Of a stretch of 64,000 bases of DNA, positions 11,000 through 21,826 are shown piece by piece. How positions within the stretch are numbered: the stretch's first letter is position 1; each line of letters opens with the position of its first letter. A model generated the notes under the pieces. The model saw only the letters and a program-made list of their open reading frames with translations. It searched no databases and was not told the origin of the DNA. The position numbers and the translations under genes are program-made. Location: the NCBI RefSeq assembly GCF_030867095.1, contig NC_081824.1, positions 348,848,203 through 348,912,202 on the forward strand, written 5' to 3'. This DNA comes from Alligator mississippiensis (lineage: Eukaryota; Chordata; Crocodylia; Alligatoridae).

Positions 11000-12420
11000 A
11001 ATCTGGCTGGTTTAGCTGCATCTTCTGTTTGCAGATATCCAGTTATTGCTGCAACCACAATGAAGGGCTGAAAAAGAGTGATGGCTCGATTTGTCAGAGC
11101 ACTTTAGAATTACAAGAGATTTTCCGCAGCTGGGATGGATCTCTAATGAGCAGTTCCGAGCCACTCTGGTAATTTCATCTTTTATGGATTAGAAGTTTCC
11201 ATTATTTAAGCAGTGGTAGAGGTATATTAATTAATTTTTCACTGATGCATCTAAGTGGCCTTCACACACAGCACACAAATAAAATCAGCAGTGAAATCAT
11301 GGTTTAATTATTTACCTAGCAACAACTTAGAATCAATACAACATCTTCTACCTACTGCCAGAACTTAATCTCCATTCCATTCATTTGCTTTTATGTGGCT
11401 ATCAAGCAATCAGGAAACAAAGGGAGAGGGCATTTCATTCATATAATTATTGCTCATCAGAAAGGCCTTGGTGAACAATTATTTGACCCCTTTTCTCTTA
11501 GTGAATTATCCATGAATGGATCATGAGTTTGACTGTTTTGTTGATGAATAGCTTTTTACAAACATATTTGAGTCTAATTGTTGCAAGTACTCCTTCAAGT
11601 GTTTGTTATTCAGAACTCCCTGTGTGAACCAGGTCAGCTCATTCATATGGTATAATTTCTATTTCTTGATTAGGGAGCCTCTCTAAAATGAGATTTCCTC
11701 AAACAGCACAGAGGTTTTAACGCCTACAAGAACAGGGCAGTGAATATTTGTTTGTTTAAGAGACCAACCAGGTGTTAAATGTCTGTGAAATTCCTTGTTA
11801 CATTTCTGAAATTGCAAAGAGAACAGCAGAAAGAAGTAGGGGGATGCTGCAGCAATACTACATGTAGGTATTATCTTTCTGTGCCTCCTCTTAACTTTTC
11901 ATCAAAAAACAGGCAAGAGTTACACATTTTCAGAATTACTCAGAAATTTTACAAAGTTCATCCTCAGAGCTATTGCATGTAAAACCCTGATAAGTGGATG
12001 TTAATCATTTCCAGCCAATGGAAAGAGTGATTATAGTATGGTTTGTCAGTAAACAAATATTTAATGCACAGAGAAAACCTTGTAAATACTATAAAACATT
12101 GTAAATAATTCCTGAATTACCATGAATGATTTTTAAACAAAAACTTGTGGTCATTAAACCTACTGGTATTACAGATACCCTCCCCCAATCCTTTATTTCT
12201 GTTACATACTTATATTTAAAAACCTATTAATTTTCCTGCGAGCATCCAGAGACGATGTCTTAGTCTTTACACAGCAGGTAGTGAGTGACCTTTCAGAACT
12301 TGGAAAGAATGGCTATTTTTTCTAACAAATGCTTCAACACTCTGTCAGCAAACAATCCCGGGTCTCCACAACTAGCAGGTTTCCAGCCCTTGGATTAATA
12401 GCTGACTAGTCTTTACCTAG
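11000..12420. other. Non-coding, nothing recognised
   Basis: AT-rich, with no repeat termini or domains seen. Confidence 0.4.
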
Positions 12421-12545
12421 TGGGCGTGTCTACACGTCTCCATGCACATTAGCACGCATTAGTTAATGCGCATTAAATCTAGTTCCTTCATTGTGAGGTA
12501 CTAGGAAAATGCACATTAACCTCTCTTAATGCACATTAACTAAAG
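12421..12545. mobile_element. MITE fragment, GTGGGCGTGTCTACACG end
   Basis: The left end GTGGGCGTGTCTACACG resembles the termini at 6911, 17154 and 42023. Inside, repeated GCACATTAA and TTAATGCGCATTAA words form short palindromes. A matching right terminus is not clear. Confidence 0.4.
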
Positions 12546-15184
12546 AGTATGGCTCCTGGTGAAACTAACATCTGCAGTCTGTATCCAGAGTAGTATAGGT
12601 ACTGAAATTGGCACATAAAATATTTATTCACTGCATCACTAAGGCTCTGGGTATTTTTTCTAAGCCTGTCTTAGTTCGTAAAGAGCATACAAACTTTCAC
12701 TTTAGGGAGGTCTATCCCATCCTATGTTTAGCTGTGATGGAATCCCAGCAGCACCTACAAGCTACATGCAAGTTCTACAGGCCCTATTTGCTCTATGGGT
12801 AAGAAATGCTTCTCTCCCAAGTTCTCCCTCTAGATCTAATAAAGCATAAACATTGCTTGCAGTAAAAAACATTCTCCTAATGGAGGGTTTTTCTAGCATG
12901 TAAAACTGGGATTCCACTCACCTGTATCCAAATTAGTACAGATACTGGCATCTAGCTCTCACAGCAAGCACATCTCTTGGTCCCACTTCAATCAGTTACT
13001 AAGTCCACAGTGCTAGTTCACTCCCATGCTTATAATTTCCTGCCTCCATCCTCATGATCTGATTGGTTCACCTCTGAAAAGGTCAATATGCATGGCAACT
13101 TCAGCATTTCCTTACCAAAATTAAACCTTCCTCTAAAGGTGCAAACACAGCTACCATGTCCAGTAACTGCTGCATCCTATTTTGGAAGTTTCTGGATCTC
13201 TCTTGCTGGGTTATCCTTCCTTCTGCTTGCTTGTAGAGACACTGAGTACACAATTTTGTCTCTTCTTCTCCTTTCTCTGCATGAAACAAAGGAACAGAAT
13301 AATGCAAATAGGCCACATAAGTAGAATGATTTATTTTATATGAAGGGGGCTGAAAGAGAAATAAAGTAGTCTTTGAGGCTAGGAACAAATGTTGTATTTG
13401 TCCCTGAACAAGCTGTCTTCTGTGTTTGTCCTGGAACAGAAATATCCTGGGATCTGGCATGTATACATATCACCCCTCTAGTCAGGATTTATTGAGTGGC
13501 TGAATACACTATTACTTTTCTGCTATTGATTCAATAATGCAATCCCAGGATAACCATTCAGAAACACTTTGCAATGTCCGAGGATAAACTATTAGCACTT
13601 CTTATTCTGTGAACCTTTTTAGATTTTATCCCAGGACAATAGACATGAACGTGTGAATAACTGCACTTTGTCCCACGATAAAATGGTTTCTCCTGGAAGA
13701 AATGTAACATCTATCTGAGAGATCACGATCCATTCTCCTCTCTAACATGCTGTGTCTGCTCTGCAGTTGAGCTTTTTTTATGCTGAGTTCCCTCATCACT
13801 GAGGTGAAAAGTAACTTAAGACTTTTGCTGGGAAACCACCACACTATCCAAAACGTGGCTTATTTTTGTCCTATCATATCTCTGCTCAATTAGTGAGTTA
13901 TTGGGGATAAATCAGTAAAAAATACCGTACAATTAGTAAGATCCAAGAGCTGAGTTTTGACCTTAACAGTTTTCCTAAGAGTCTACCAAGTGATTTTGCA
14001 AACACCAGTACTTGTACAAGTACCACAATGAATAAAATGAAACATGGAAAAGATACAATTGTGTTGATTATTTTGTATCTAAGGCACTTATACCAAGATA
14101 TAGCTAGTATAAATTTTGAGGCATATTTAAACTGGTAGGTGAAGAAAAGTTGAAGTGAGTAAGTATCTACCATCTATACCAGTCAATAATAAATATTGTA
14201 AGGGACAACATGCAGTGTGTAATTACAAAAGTTAAAAAGTGTAACAAGACTTCATTTTGATTGATAGCTTAGAAAATGTAATAAACACATAGAAACACAC
14301 ATGATTTTCTTGCTGCTTCAAAATACATTACATTACTTTATCATATAATTACCATGGTAAATTTGACCTGGTTTACTGAATTATGATGCTGAATGTCCAA
14401 GGCTAGGAAACTTGTTCATTTTGTTTTTCTGCATTTAAAAAAAAGTCCAAAGTGTATAGATGACCCTGTATGTGTTCATTGGCATGTGATGTCTAATTTT
14501 GGCTGACTACCTGCTTTACCTTATTTTATGGAATGGAAAACAAAGAGTGGGTTCTACCAAGAGAGAACACTTCATGGTGAACTAGAATTATGCATCATCC
14601 TTTCAAATGAAGCCTGTTACTAGCCTTTGATGTGATTTTTTTAAAGAAAAATATATTACACTGGTTTTACATTCATTCTGCACTGTTACCTTATCTATCC
14701 TTTCCACAGTTGTCCATAAAGATTGCATAACTCATTTCAAATGCCAGTGCAATGCACATGAGCTTAATTTGTATTTGGTGGGAACAGTAAAGATCATGAA
14801 AATTTAGTATGCATATGCCATCACCTCTAAACAGAAGATCAGGGGAATACAGAATGTCAAAACTATGTAACAATAAAGAATAAAGTTTGAAAGGAAAGAA
14901 TGCTTAATACCCCATGTAGCCTATTAGACACCCAGCTCATGTTGACAGTATAATGGGAATGGTCAAAATATTTTAGATAAAATGAGATCTGGCATAAATG
15001 ATTATCCAGAACTTAAAATGACCTTTTTCAAAGTTAACAATAGTTGAATGAGTTCTTTCAATTTGTTATTTTTAAATGTCATGTGCTCTTATATTTCAGA
15101 GGCCAAGGAAAAAAGTTCCTTTAATTGCATCTGTTTCTGCATTTTCTTTCAGTGTTGTAGTAGTCACAGCCAGGAACAGGGAGG
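12546..15184. other. Non-coding, nothing recognised
   Basis: AT-rich. No transposon end or coding signature detected across 2.6 kb. Confidence 0.4.
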
Positions 15185-15480
15185 TGATTAGCTAGATTTG
15201 TCTAAAGTCAGGCAGAAGATAAAAGATTGTGGCACCTTAGAAACTGGTTCTGAGGCATGAGCTTTCATAGGCAACAAACTACTTCATCAGATGCTATGAA
15301 TGGACTTGCTTTACAAAAGGTTTTAAATGGTGAGGAATTGAAATACAAAGGAAAGGGGCAAAAGAGAGAACACAGCTGAAACAGGCAAGAGGTGGGTTGA
15401 AAAGGTCTAATTCATTTCTTGGACACAACACTGAAGTTTTACAATGTGGTGGTGATGTGAACATTGCATCAGAAGCCAAT
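15185..15480 (-). mobile_element. Penelope-like element 3' end, inverted copy
   Basis: Read on the minus strand: a CT-rich stretch, a CATCTGATGAAG...TATGAAAGCTCATGCC block (hammerhead-like core), TTTCTAAGGTGCCACAATC, then TTCTGCCTGACTTTAGAC and a tail ending TAGCTAATCACC. The same tail occurs at 1-62 and 21279-21310. It lies head-to-head with the plus-strand PLE coding remnant that starts near 15500. PLE insertions commonly carry such inverted partial copies. Confidence 0.7.
15263..15290 (-). ncRNA. Hammerhead ribozyme-like core of PLE tail
   Basis: The minus strand has the conserved CTGATGA box, a 17-nt stem-II region in which GTAG and CTAT can pair, and the GAAA box. Directly after it, GC-TCAT-GC can form the very short stem III known in PLE hammerheads. 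The base expected to pair with the final A of GAAA is C rather than U, so this copy is probably inactive. No other RNA evidence is available. Confidence 0.5.
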
Positions 15481-15869
15481 CAAACTCTATGGTTACCTCT
15501 GTGCCATCAGTTTTCATCTTAGCACTCCACCAGACCCATCATACATTATAACCATATCTGCTGTGATCCCATCAGGGATGCACACCAGGGATCTGGAACA
15601 GGGCTTCCTACACTTACAATACAATCATAAAGCCACAGCCACTTAAATTAACAGAGCCAGACTTAGACCTCACGCCAACCTGCTACAATACCAACCCTGT
15701 AATAAGGACAACAGAATCCCTCTGGTTGTTACTTGCAGACCCCAGCTTGGACACATTATTAACACCCTCTCGTCCCTTCTGGAAAATAATAATCATCTCA
15801 AGGTAACCTTGGAGGATAAGTCTGTCCTGTTTTACTGGCGGCCCCCTACCTCTAAAGATATCTCTAAAG

Positions 15870-16056
15870 CAGGGGTAGGCAAAATGCAGCCCATGGGCCA
15901 GATGCAGCCTGCCAGGCCATTCTATCTGGCCAGCGGGGCCCCTAAAAAATTTAGAAAATTAGTATTTATCTGCACCTGGCTGCCTGTCATGCGGCCCTCA
16001 ATGGCTTGCCAAAACTCAGTAAGCGACCCTCTGCCTAAAATAATTGCCCGCCCCTG
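15870..16056. mobile_element. 187-bp hAT MITE with perfect target duplication
   Basis: Ends CAGGGGTAGGCAAAATGCAG and AATTGCCCGCCCCTG. The flanking CTCTAAAG at 15862-15869 and 16057-16064 is an exact 8-bp target-site duplication. It splits the PLE coding remnant cleanly and is therefore younger than the PLE. Confidence 0.95.
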
Positions 16057-16162
16057 CTCTAAAGCAACAAACTGTTTAACTGCATTTCTCACCAAGCCAC
16101 CATACCTTGCTTCAAACCCCAATGCCAGCTATGCCCTCTCATCAACAAGGACCACATCATTA

Positions 16163-16240
16163 CCCCTGGGGCAGGGGGCTGGACTCGATGATCTTCCAAG
16201 GTCCCTTCCAGCCCTAGTGTCTGTGAAATCTGTGAAATCG
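16163..16240 (+). mobile_element. CR1 LINE 3' terminus stub inside PLE
   Basis: CCCCTGGGGCAGGGGGCTGG, then GATGATCTTCCAAGGTCCC and CTGTGAAATCTGTGAAATC, is the end of a CR1 3' UTR with its terminal short repeat. It sits between the Cys-cluster and endonuclease parts of the PLE frame. Confidence 0.85.
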
Positions 16241-16814
16241 CTAGACCAAAACACATGAAATATAATATCTGGGGTTCATTCACCTGCTCCTGTACCAACA
16301 TATTTGCCATCACCTGCTTACAGTTACCCTCTGTCTTTACCCAGACAGGGCAATCCCTACACAAAAGAATGAACGGACACTGATGTCACACCAATTCCAG
16401 AAATACACAAAAGCCTGTGACAGTACACTTTGATCTCCCTGGATGTTCCATCTCAGTGCTCAGAGTAGCTGTCTTTAAACAACAAAACTTGTAAAACCAT
16501 CTTGAATGCAAAACTGCAGAACAAAAAACATTGGATTGTATTCAACATAGTCTCAACAGAGACAATGGATTCTTTTCCCATTGCCTGGTATTAACTCCAA
16601 CTGTTTATTCCTAATGTTTCCTAATCTTTTGGGCATGAAGTGCCCTTGGTCAGTTGATGACAGACAGGTTGTTCAATAGCTCTCCCAATGATACAGTTGA
16701 TCCAAAAGATATCGCAGAAGTGCCTCGCCTATCATACATTTCCTGGTTCACCATACATTTCCTGGACCAACCCCACTATGTCCCTTAGTGTGCTAACTGC
16801 CTCGTTTACCCCTT

Positions 16815-17106
16815 TTGACCTTTGCAACACATCTTTTGCTGTGTGTGGGCAGTGGATTGCAGCTCTGCCCTGGTTCCAGACTGTGCTGTCACCACTGCAA
16901 GATCCCAGCCCCAGACCAGCTCCCTGCCCAGCTGTGCACCCTGCCACAACTGCAGGAGCCAATCTTCGTGGAAACCCTGGACCTGTGCTGTCACGGTGCC
17001 ACCACTACTGGGGTCTCCATGGAAACTGCCCACAGTGACACAGGCAGGAGCTGCTAAGAAATGGAGTCTGGCCACTGGACGGATCCACCATTTTGCCTAC
17101 CCCTAG
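16815..17106. mobile_element. hAT element right end, left end lost
   Basis: GC-rich sequence ends in CCATTTTGCCTACCCCTAG, the inverted form of the CAGGGGTAGGCAAAATG terminus at 15870. I cannot find a matching left end, so the left limit here is only where the GC-rich interior begins. Confidence 0.5.
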
Positions 17107-17153
17107 TCTAAGGTGCCACCCTGCACTGCCTTCAACATGGACTAGTGGGCACA

Positions 17154-17240
17154 TCTACACATGCAATTAATGCACCTGAATAAACACTGGCACAGTTCAC
17201 ACTGGAGTTTGCTGTTCCTAGGTGCAGTGTTACAGGAGCA
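17154..17240. mobile_element. MITE left-end fragment, GTGGGCACATCTACACATGC
   Basis: The terminus is nearly the same as at 6911 and 12421. The following 600 bp are GC-rich with CAGCAG and CTGCTG words and may be its interior, but no right terminus was found. Confidence 0.45.
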
Positions 17241-20200
17241 GTAGTGGGGGACTTTTTTAAGTCCCCAAAGCAAGTAGGAACCCCGCCTCTCTTATCCTTT
17301 ATGTTCATGGGGCTTCTCCTCCCCTTCCATTCATCCCCTTCCCCTCTCTACTTAGACCTCTTAGTACAGGAAGGAGAGACTAACTCACCTCCCCCCCAAC
17401 TGATCTGAGGCAGAGGGGAGCCCCAGAACCACTCCCATCTTTGTCAAGCTGAGGCTGCAGGGAGCCAGACTCAGCCAGGTACAGTGGCAGCAGTGGCAAT
17501 AGGCTGGTTCCCCCACCCTGCCTGGCTCTCTCCCAGGTGTTACCCACAAGCCCAGGAGCAGGAGCAGGAGAATGGAGGGGGAACCTGCCTGCCGCTGCTG
17601 CTGTTGTTGACCCATGTCCCCATGCCCATCAGCCCAGCTCCCCAGCAGTAGCTCCACACAACACTGGCTGGAGTAGGGCAGAAGCAGCCAAGAGAGTGGT
17701 TGCAGCAGGTGAATATCCCCTTCCTGCACCCAGAGGGATAAGTAGAGAAGGTAAAGGAGGGAATAGGAGGGAAAGGGAGATGCTGTTAAGCATGGAAGGG
17801 AAAGGATGAAGGGATGAGGTGCTCATGGGGAGAAGAGGGGAGGGGGAAGTCTGGAAATGCAGGGTTGGTGGGGGAAGGGTGTAACCACCCCTGCAGCACC
17901 AGTCATGGCTTCTTCACTTCCCTTTTCAAAATCTTGGATCCACCTATGGCAAGACACCAAACCGTTAGCAATCAATTCAGACGTGAGTCTGGCCATGTAA
18001 GATACAAGAAGCACTAGAAATATTCTGAGAAATCCTGATCTTATGGAAGTGTGAGAAAAATTCATTTTTAATAAATTCAGGTTTGATTTAGATAAACACT
18101 GTAATTTTGGAAAATAGTCACATTAAAACACATTTGGTATGTAAAGGGGAGGGGGGGGTGGCAGTGCTCTTAGGCTCAGAGGATTGTAAAGCTCCTTCTG
18201 TTAGTCAAGCCAGTGATATATACCAATCGATTACTGGGACAACAGTAGAGAACAGAAGAGAACGGGAATGAAGGTCATATGTTAATAGCAAGCGTTCTGA
18301 TAGGGGACACTAAGCAGAGGACACTGGTTAGTGCTCACTCACTGCTCCTCAAATGTGCCCAAGGAGCCAGTGAATGCTACCCAGGGAAAGATGTTTGGTG
18401 AGTCCTGCCAGTTTGGAGAAGTTTGACCAGGAGTTCCTGTGCCTTGGTAGGACCATGGATAGGGAGCATGTAAAATAAAAGGTGTGGAGGGAAATGCAGC
18501 CAGAACCTCGGGCGGAGGTGCACTGAACACAGGCATGCTCCAAGGTCCACTCTACTGACAGAAGGGCCAGGTGCTAGCTATATCCATGACATGCATCAGA
18601 TACATGCCTATGTAGACAGCTCTATGCAAGACCCACCAACTTCACATTAAAGCACAATCTTCACCAGATGTTTTTCTCCAAACAGAGTTCAATCCAAGCC
18701 CAGTGAATGGTTTATAAATATCATGAGTAATCATGGCCCCAACTTTATGCAAATCCAATCCTATTTATAGTTTGGTATTGAAATGATGTTTTCCTGAATC
18801 TTCATACAAAATCAGCGAAGATTCAGCCCTTATAATGCAGCTGAGATTTGGGCTGAGGCCAAAAATCCAAGCAAAACGCAAGGGCCATGAACCAATAAAA
18901 ATTAAGCATTTAGGTCAAAAAGTAATTTGTGTTTCCTAATACATAGTACTGATAGATTATCTGTGGACTAATCTTAGGGTCTTCTCTGAAGGACTGACAA
19001 TTCCCTTGTCAGCTACATGTGGAGCAGATTCTCCATTACAGAATTTGGCCCCTCTCTATGACCAAATGATTACCTCTCACTGCCAGACCAGCAGGTTACC
19101 AGATCTGAATGGAGAAAGAGGCAGAAGCAGTTGAAGGAAACATAGCAATTTCCACAAATAACTTAGGGAAACCTGAGTTAAGCTTTTTAGATTTGGCCCT
19201 GTGTGTTTTTTGGTGTGGTAAACAATAGAGACTTGTTATGTGAAGGTTTGAGAGAAACTGTTGTAATTTTCAGGCAGCTGGTTAGTGCTTGTTTTTATTT
19301 TATTGTATTGAGCATGTTTCTCAAATATATATTGAAGTTGTGTAGGTCTGGACAAATTCATTTAGTGAGCAAACTTTCTTTAAAAAAAATATCAAAGGGT
19401 GTAAATCTAGTTAGAGATTAGTTAAGGTCAATTGAGAAATTTCCAAGGAAAGAAAAAAGAAAAAACACCTCTTCTGTATCTACACAAAGTCTTTGCCTTT
19501 CCCTGACTGACTCACTATCTTGCTCTCGATAAAACAGCTGAATCAAATACTGGCAGCTGGCCAGCTCATTTTTCATCCCAAACCTAAAGGTGAAAGGCAG
19601 TGAATCTGTGAGCTATTCATAGCAAGCCTACGAAGAGTTTGTTCACTAGAGATTAGATTTCTGGTGAACAGCTTTTGTCTGCCACTGCTATCACTTTGTA
19701 TATCCTTCTATTGTCCCTCCTGATTCCTGCCTGTGCTAACGCGATATGATGGGCCGACCTGTTTAACTCTGCAGGCTAAACTTCAACTTCATTACTATGC
19801 ATGAGGTCTGTTTCCCCTCCAATTTAACATTACTAGTGTAATTTGCAGACTTCTTAACTGAATCACAAATCTCATAAATGACCATTTTTTTTCTTTGGGA
19901 CGTGGAGAGCTTAATATTTACTATTTCTTCCAATTTACAGCTTATGTAAATGTCATACTTCCGTGGTTCCTTTTCACTGCTGGTTTCCTCGCTGGCTCAG
20001 GTGTCACAGAAACTGTATAACTTTGCTCTCATCTGATCATTAAACTAATCCATAGAATTATAACCACAGTTTAATTCTATTGGTTTGGGTTATACCTCAT
20101 GTCATACATGTTCCAAACAATGACTTCTCTCTGATGCAATTTTCTCCCCAATATCTCCATGTTTTTAGCCAAGTCAGTTTCTTTCTGTTTCCTTCCCCTC

Positions 20201-21278
20201 TCTGCTTCCAGCATATCAAGCTTGTTTTTGAAGGTACAGTGCTCTATAGTACTGATCTGTGACACAAACACTCAATACGATAAGATATACACTACAAATT
20301 CACATATGCTACAAATAACAAATCTCTCACCATGTCTTTTGCATCACTGTAGGCCTTTGAAAACATCTTGTGTTATATCTGCCATCATCCTGCAACTACT
20401 CAACACCTTACAATTAATGTTTAAATATCTTTGTTTTTCTTTTTCATAGTGATGGATTTTCTTAAATTATATGCCTTCCACTATGCAAGATCTCAGGGAG
20501 AAACAGTTGTTAATGTTGCAGTTAAAAGCAGGTTTTAAACCTATTGTTTTAAGTATTGACACAACACTCAGCTGATTAATAGCAGAAAGGCCTGCTTTAA
20601 TAACTACCAACAAGCTAAAAAAACTAAATGACAGAACAGACTCTTTCTTAACATTCAATATATGAGCTATTACAGTCCTTGTATTATTTTAGCTGCAAGA
20701 GATTTTTACCCAAGCAAGCAGGAATCGGTTCTTGTCAGCTTTCAGAGCATGGGTCCTTCACTTGTGATCTGGGTGCAGGATGACGTCTTGATCTTCCCTG
20801 GACTGAACACCTTGCTGACAGCTCTATCTTGCTTTTTATACTGCTTTAAATGTATAGCTTCAAAGCGTTTTTTCTTGATTGTCCAACAATTTTCTTTTTA
20901 GGGGAACTACCACGCTTATTTTTAGGCTAGGGTATGGTAGAGGGTTGAGGCCTATCACCTCAGTGCCTAGTGGGTGGCACCCAGTAACAGAGCAACTGTT
21001 TTCTCTTCTTGATAGTGCTCTCGCCATCCTCATCCATTTTTGCCCCAGGCTTCATTATGACTGTTATTATTTTCCACCATGGGTCTGGTATTAGGCGCCA
21101 CAAGCTCAACTTTCTCTACCCCTAATGGGCTACAGCCATTAACGGAGTTTGATTTTCTTTGTGGCAGACTTGTCACCACAACCCAGTCTTGCCCCAGCCA
21201 CTGTCTTGCATTTGTGTGCAAGCTTTCACAGCCATCAGTTAATACATGTCTAATTTAACCCAAAAGCAAGGAGAGGTA
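17241..21278. other. Non-coding; GC-rich 17.4-17.9 kb, otherwise AT-rich
   Basis: 17400-17880 is GC-rich with Gln/Ser/Leu-coding triplet runs in several frames, as expected from a MITE interior. 18130-18560 and 20930-21230 are mixed composition with no recognised element. No splice-supported coding exon is visible. Confidence 0.35.
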
Positions 21279-21480
21279 TTTAGCCATGTTAGTTTGAGGT
21301 CAGGCAGGGTAGATTTTCATCTTTTAGGCCAACTAAATCAAAGATGTATGGTGTGAGCTTTCATGAGCTCACTTCATCAGATGCAATGTGTTACTGCTCA
21401 GGTTCATGAAAGTGCATGCTATACATCTCTGATTTAGTTAGTTGATAAGGTGAAAATCTACCCTGTCTTCTGCCTGACTT
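21279..21480. mobile_element. Two PLE tails in inverted orientation (hairpin)
   Basis: The left arm (about 21298-21349: GTCAGGCAGGGTAGATTTTC, AACTAAATCAAAGATGTAT) and the right arm (about 21421-21478: ATACATCTCTGATTTAGTTA, GGTGAAAATCTACC, CTGCCTGAC) are reverse complements with few differences. The left arm continues into AACATGGCTAAATACC on the minus strand, the same tail as at 1-62. The centre holds a hammerhead-like core. The right arm stops where CR1 sequence begins. Confidence 0.75.
21359..21380 (-). ncRNA. Hammerhead ribozyme-like core, short stem II
   Basis: The minus strand reads CTGATGA-AGTGAGCTCAT-GAAA. GTGA and TCAT can pair around a 2-nt loop, a shortened stem II compared with related PLE tails. 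The region after GAAA (GCTCACACC) no longer forms the short stem III well. A relic rather than a working ribozyme. Confidence 0.45.
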
Positions 21481-21483
21481 CGT

Positions 21484-21826
21484 GAGATCATCGAGTCCAG
21501 CCCCCCTGCCATAGGCAGGAAGTCTGCTGGGGTCCAATAATTTCAGCAAGATAAGCATCCAAACATTTTTAAATGAGTCCATAGTAGGTGCTTGTACCAC
21601 CTCTGGGGGGAGTCTGTTCCAGACCCTGGACACTCAGACTGTAAAGACATTTTTCTTTATGTCCAGTTTAAATCAACCTTCCAGAAGTTTGTAGCCATTA
21701 GACCTTGTTGTCCCTCGGGGGGTCCTGGTGAACAACTGTTCTCCCAGTTCCTGATGTACACCCTTTATATACTTATCGGCTGCCACCAAGTCTCCCCTGA
21801 GCCTTCTCTTCTCCAGGATGACTTAA
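21484..21826 (-). mobile_element. CR1 LINE 3' region
   Basis: The minus strand encodes degraded CR1 ORF2 C-terminus, with WNRLPPEVVQAPTMDSFKN clearly visible, and the left side carries the GATCATCGAGTCCAGCCCCC 3' UTR word. The CR1 3' terminal repeat is missing where the PLE inverted repeat abuts it. Confidence 0.85.

Larger units (their letters stand above)
15550..16600 (+). pseudogene. Penelope-like element protein, C-terminal RT to GIY-YIG region, broken
   Basis: PLE proteins join a reverse transcriptase to a GIY-YIG endonuclease. Visible in order: DLEQGFLHLQYNHKAT (near 15588), NRIPLVVTCRPQLGHIIN (from about 15713) and LFYWRPPTSKDIS, matching the RT C-terminal region; then a Cys cluster PCFKPQCQLCPLINKDHII (C-x4-C-x2-C) near 16100-16155; then YNIWGSFTCSC, TGQSLHKRMNGH and VHFDLPGCSISVLRVAVFKQ of the endonuclease region. 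In-frame stops follow MNGH and FKQQNL, and the expected YIGETG catalytic motif is degraded. A hAT MITE (15870-16056) and a CR1 stub (16163-16240) interrupt it. RT catalytic motifs are missing, so it is 5'-truncated. No 3' tail in plus orientation is recognisable after 16600. Confidence 0.8.
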
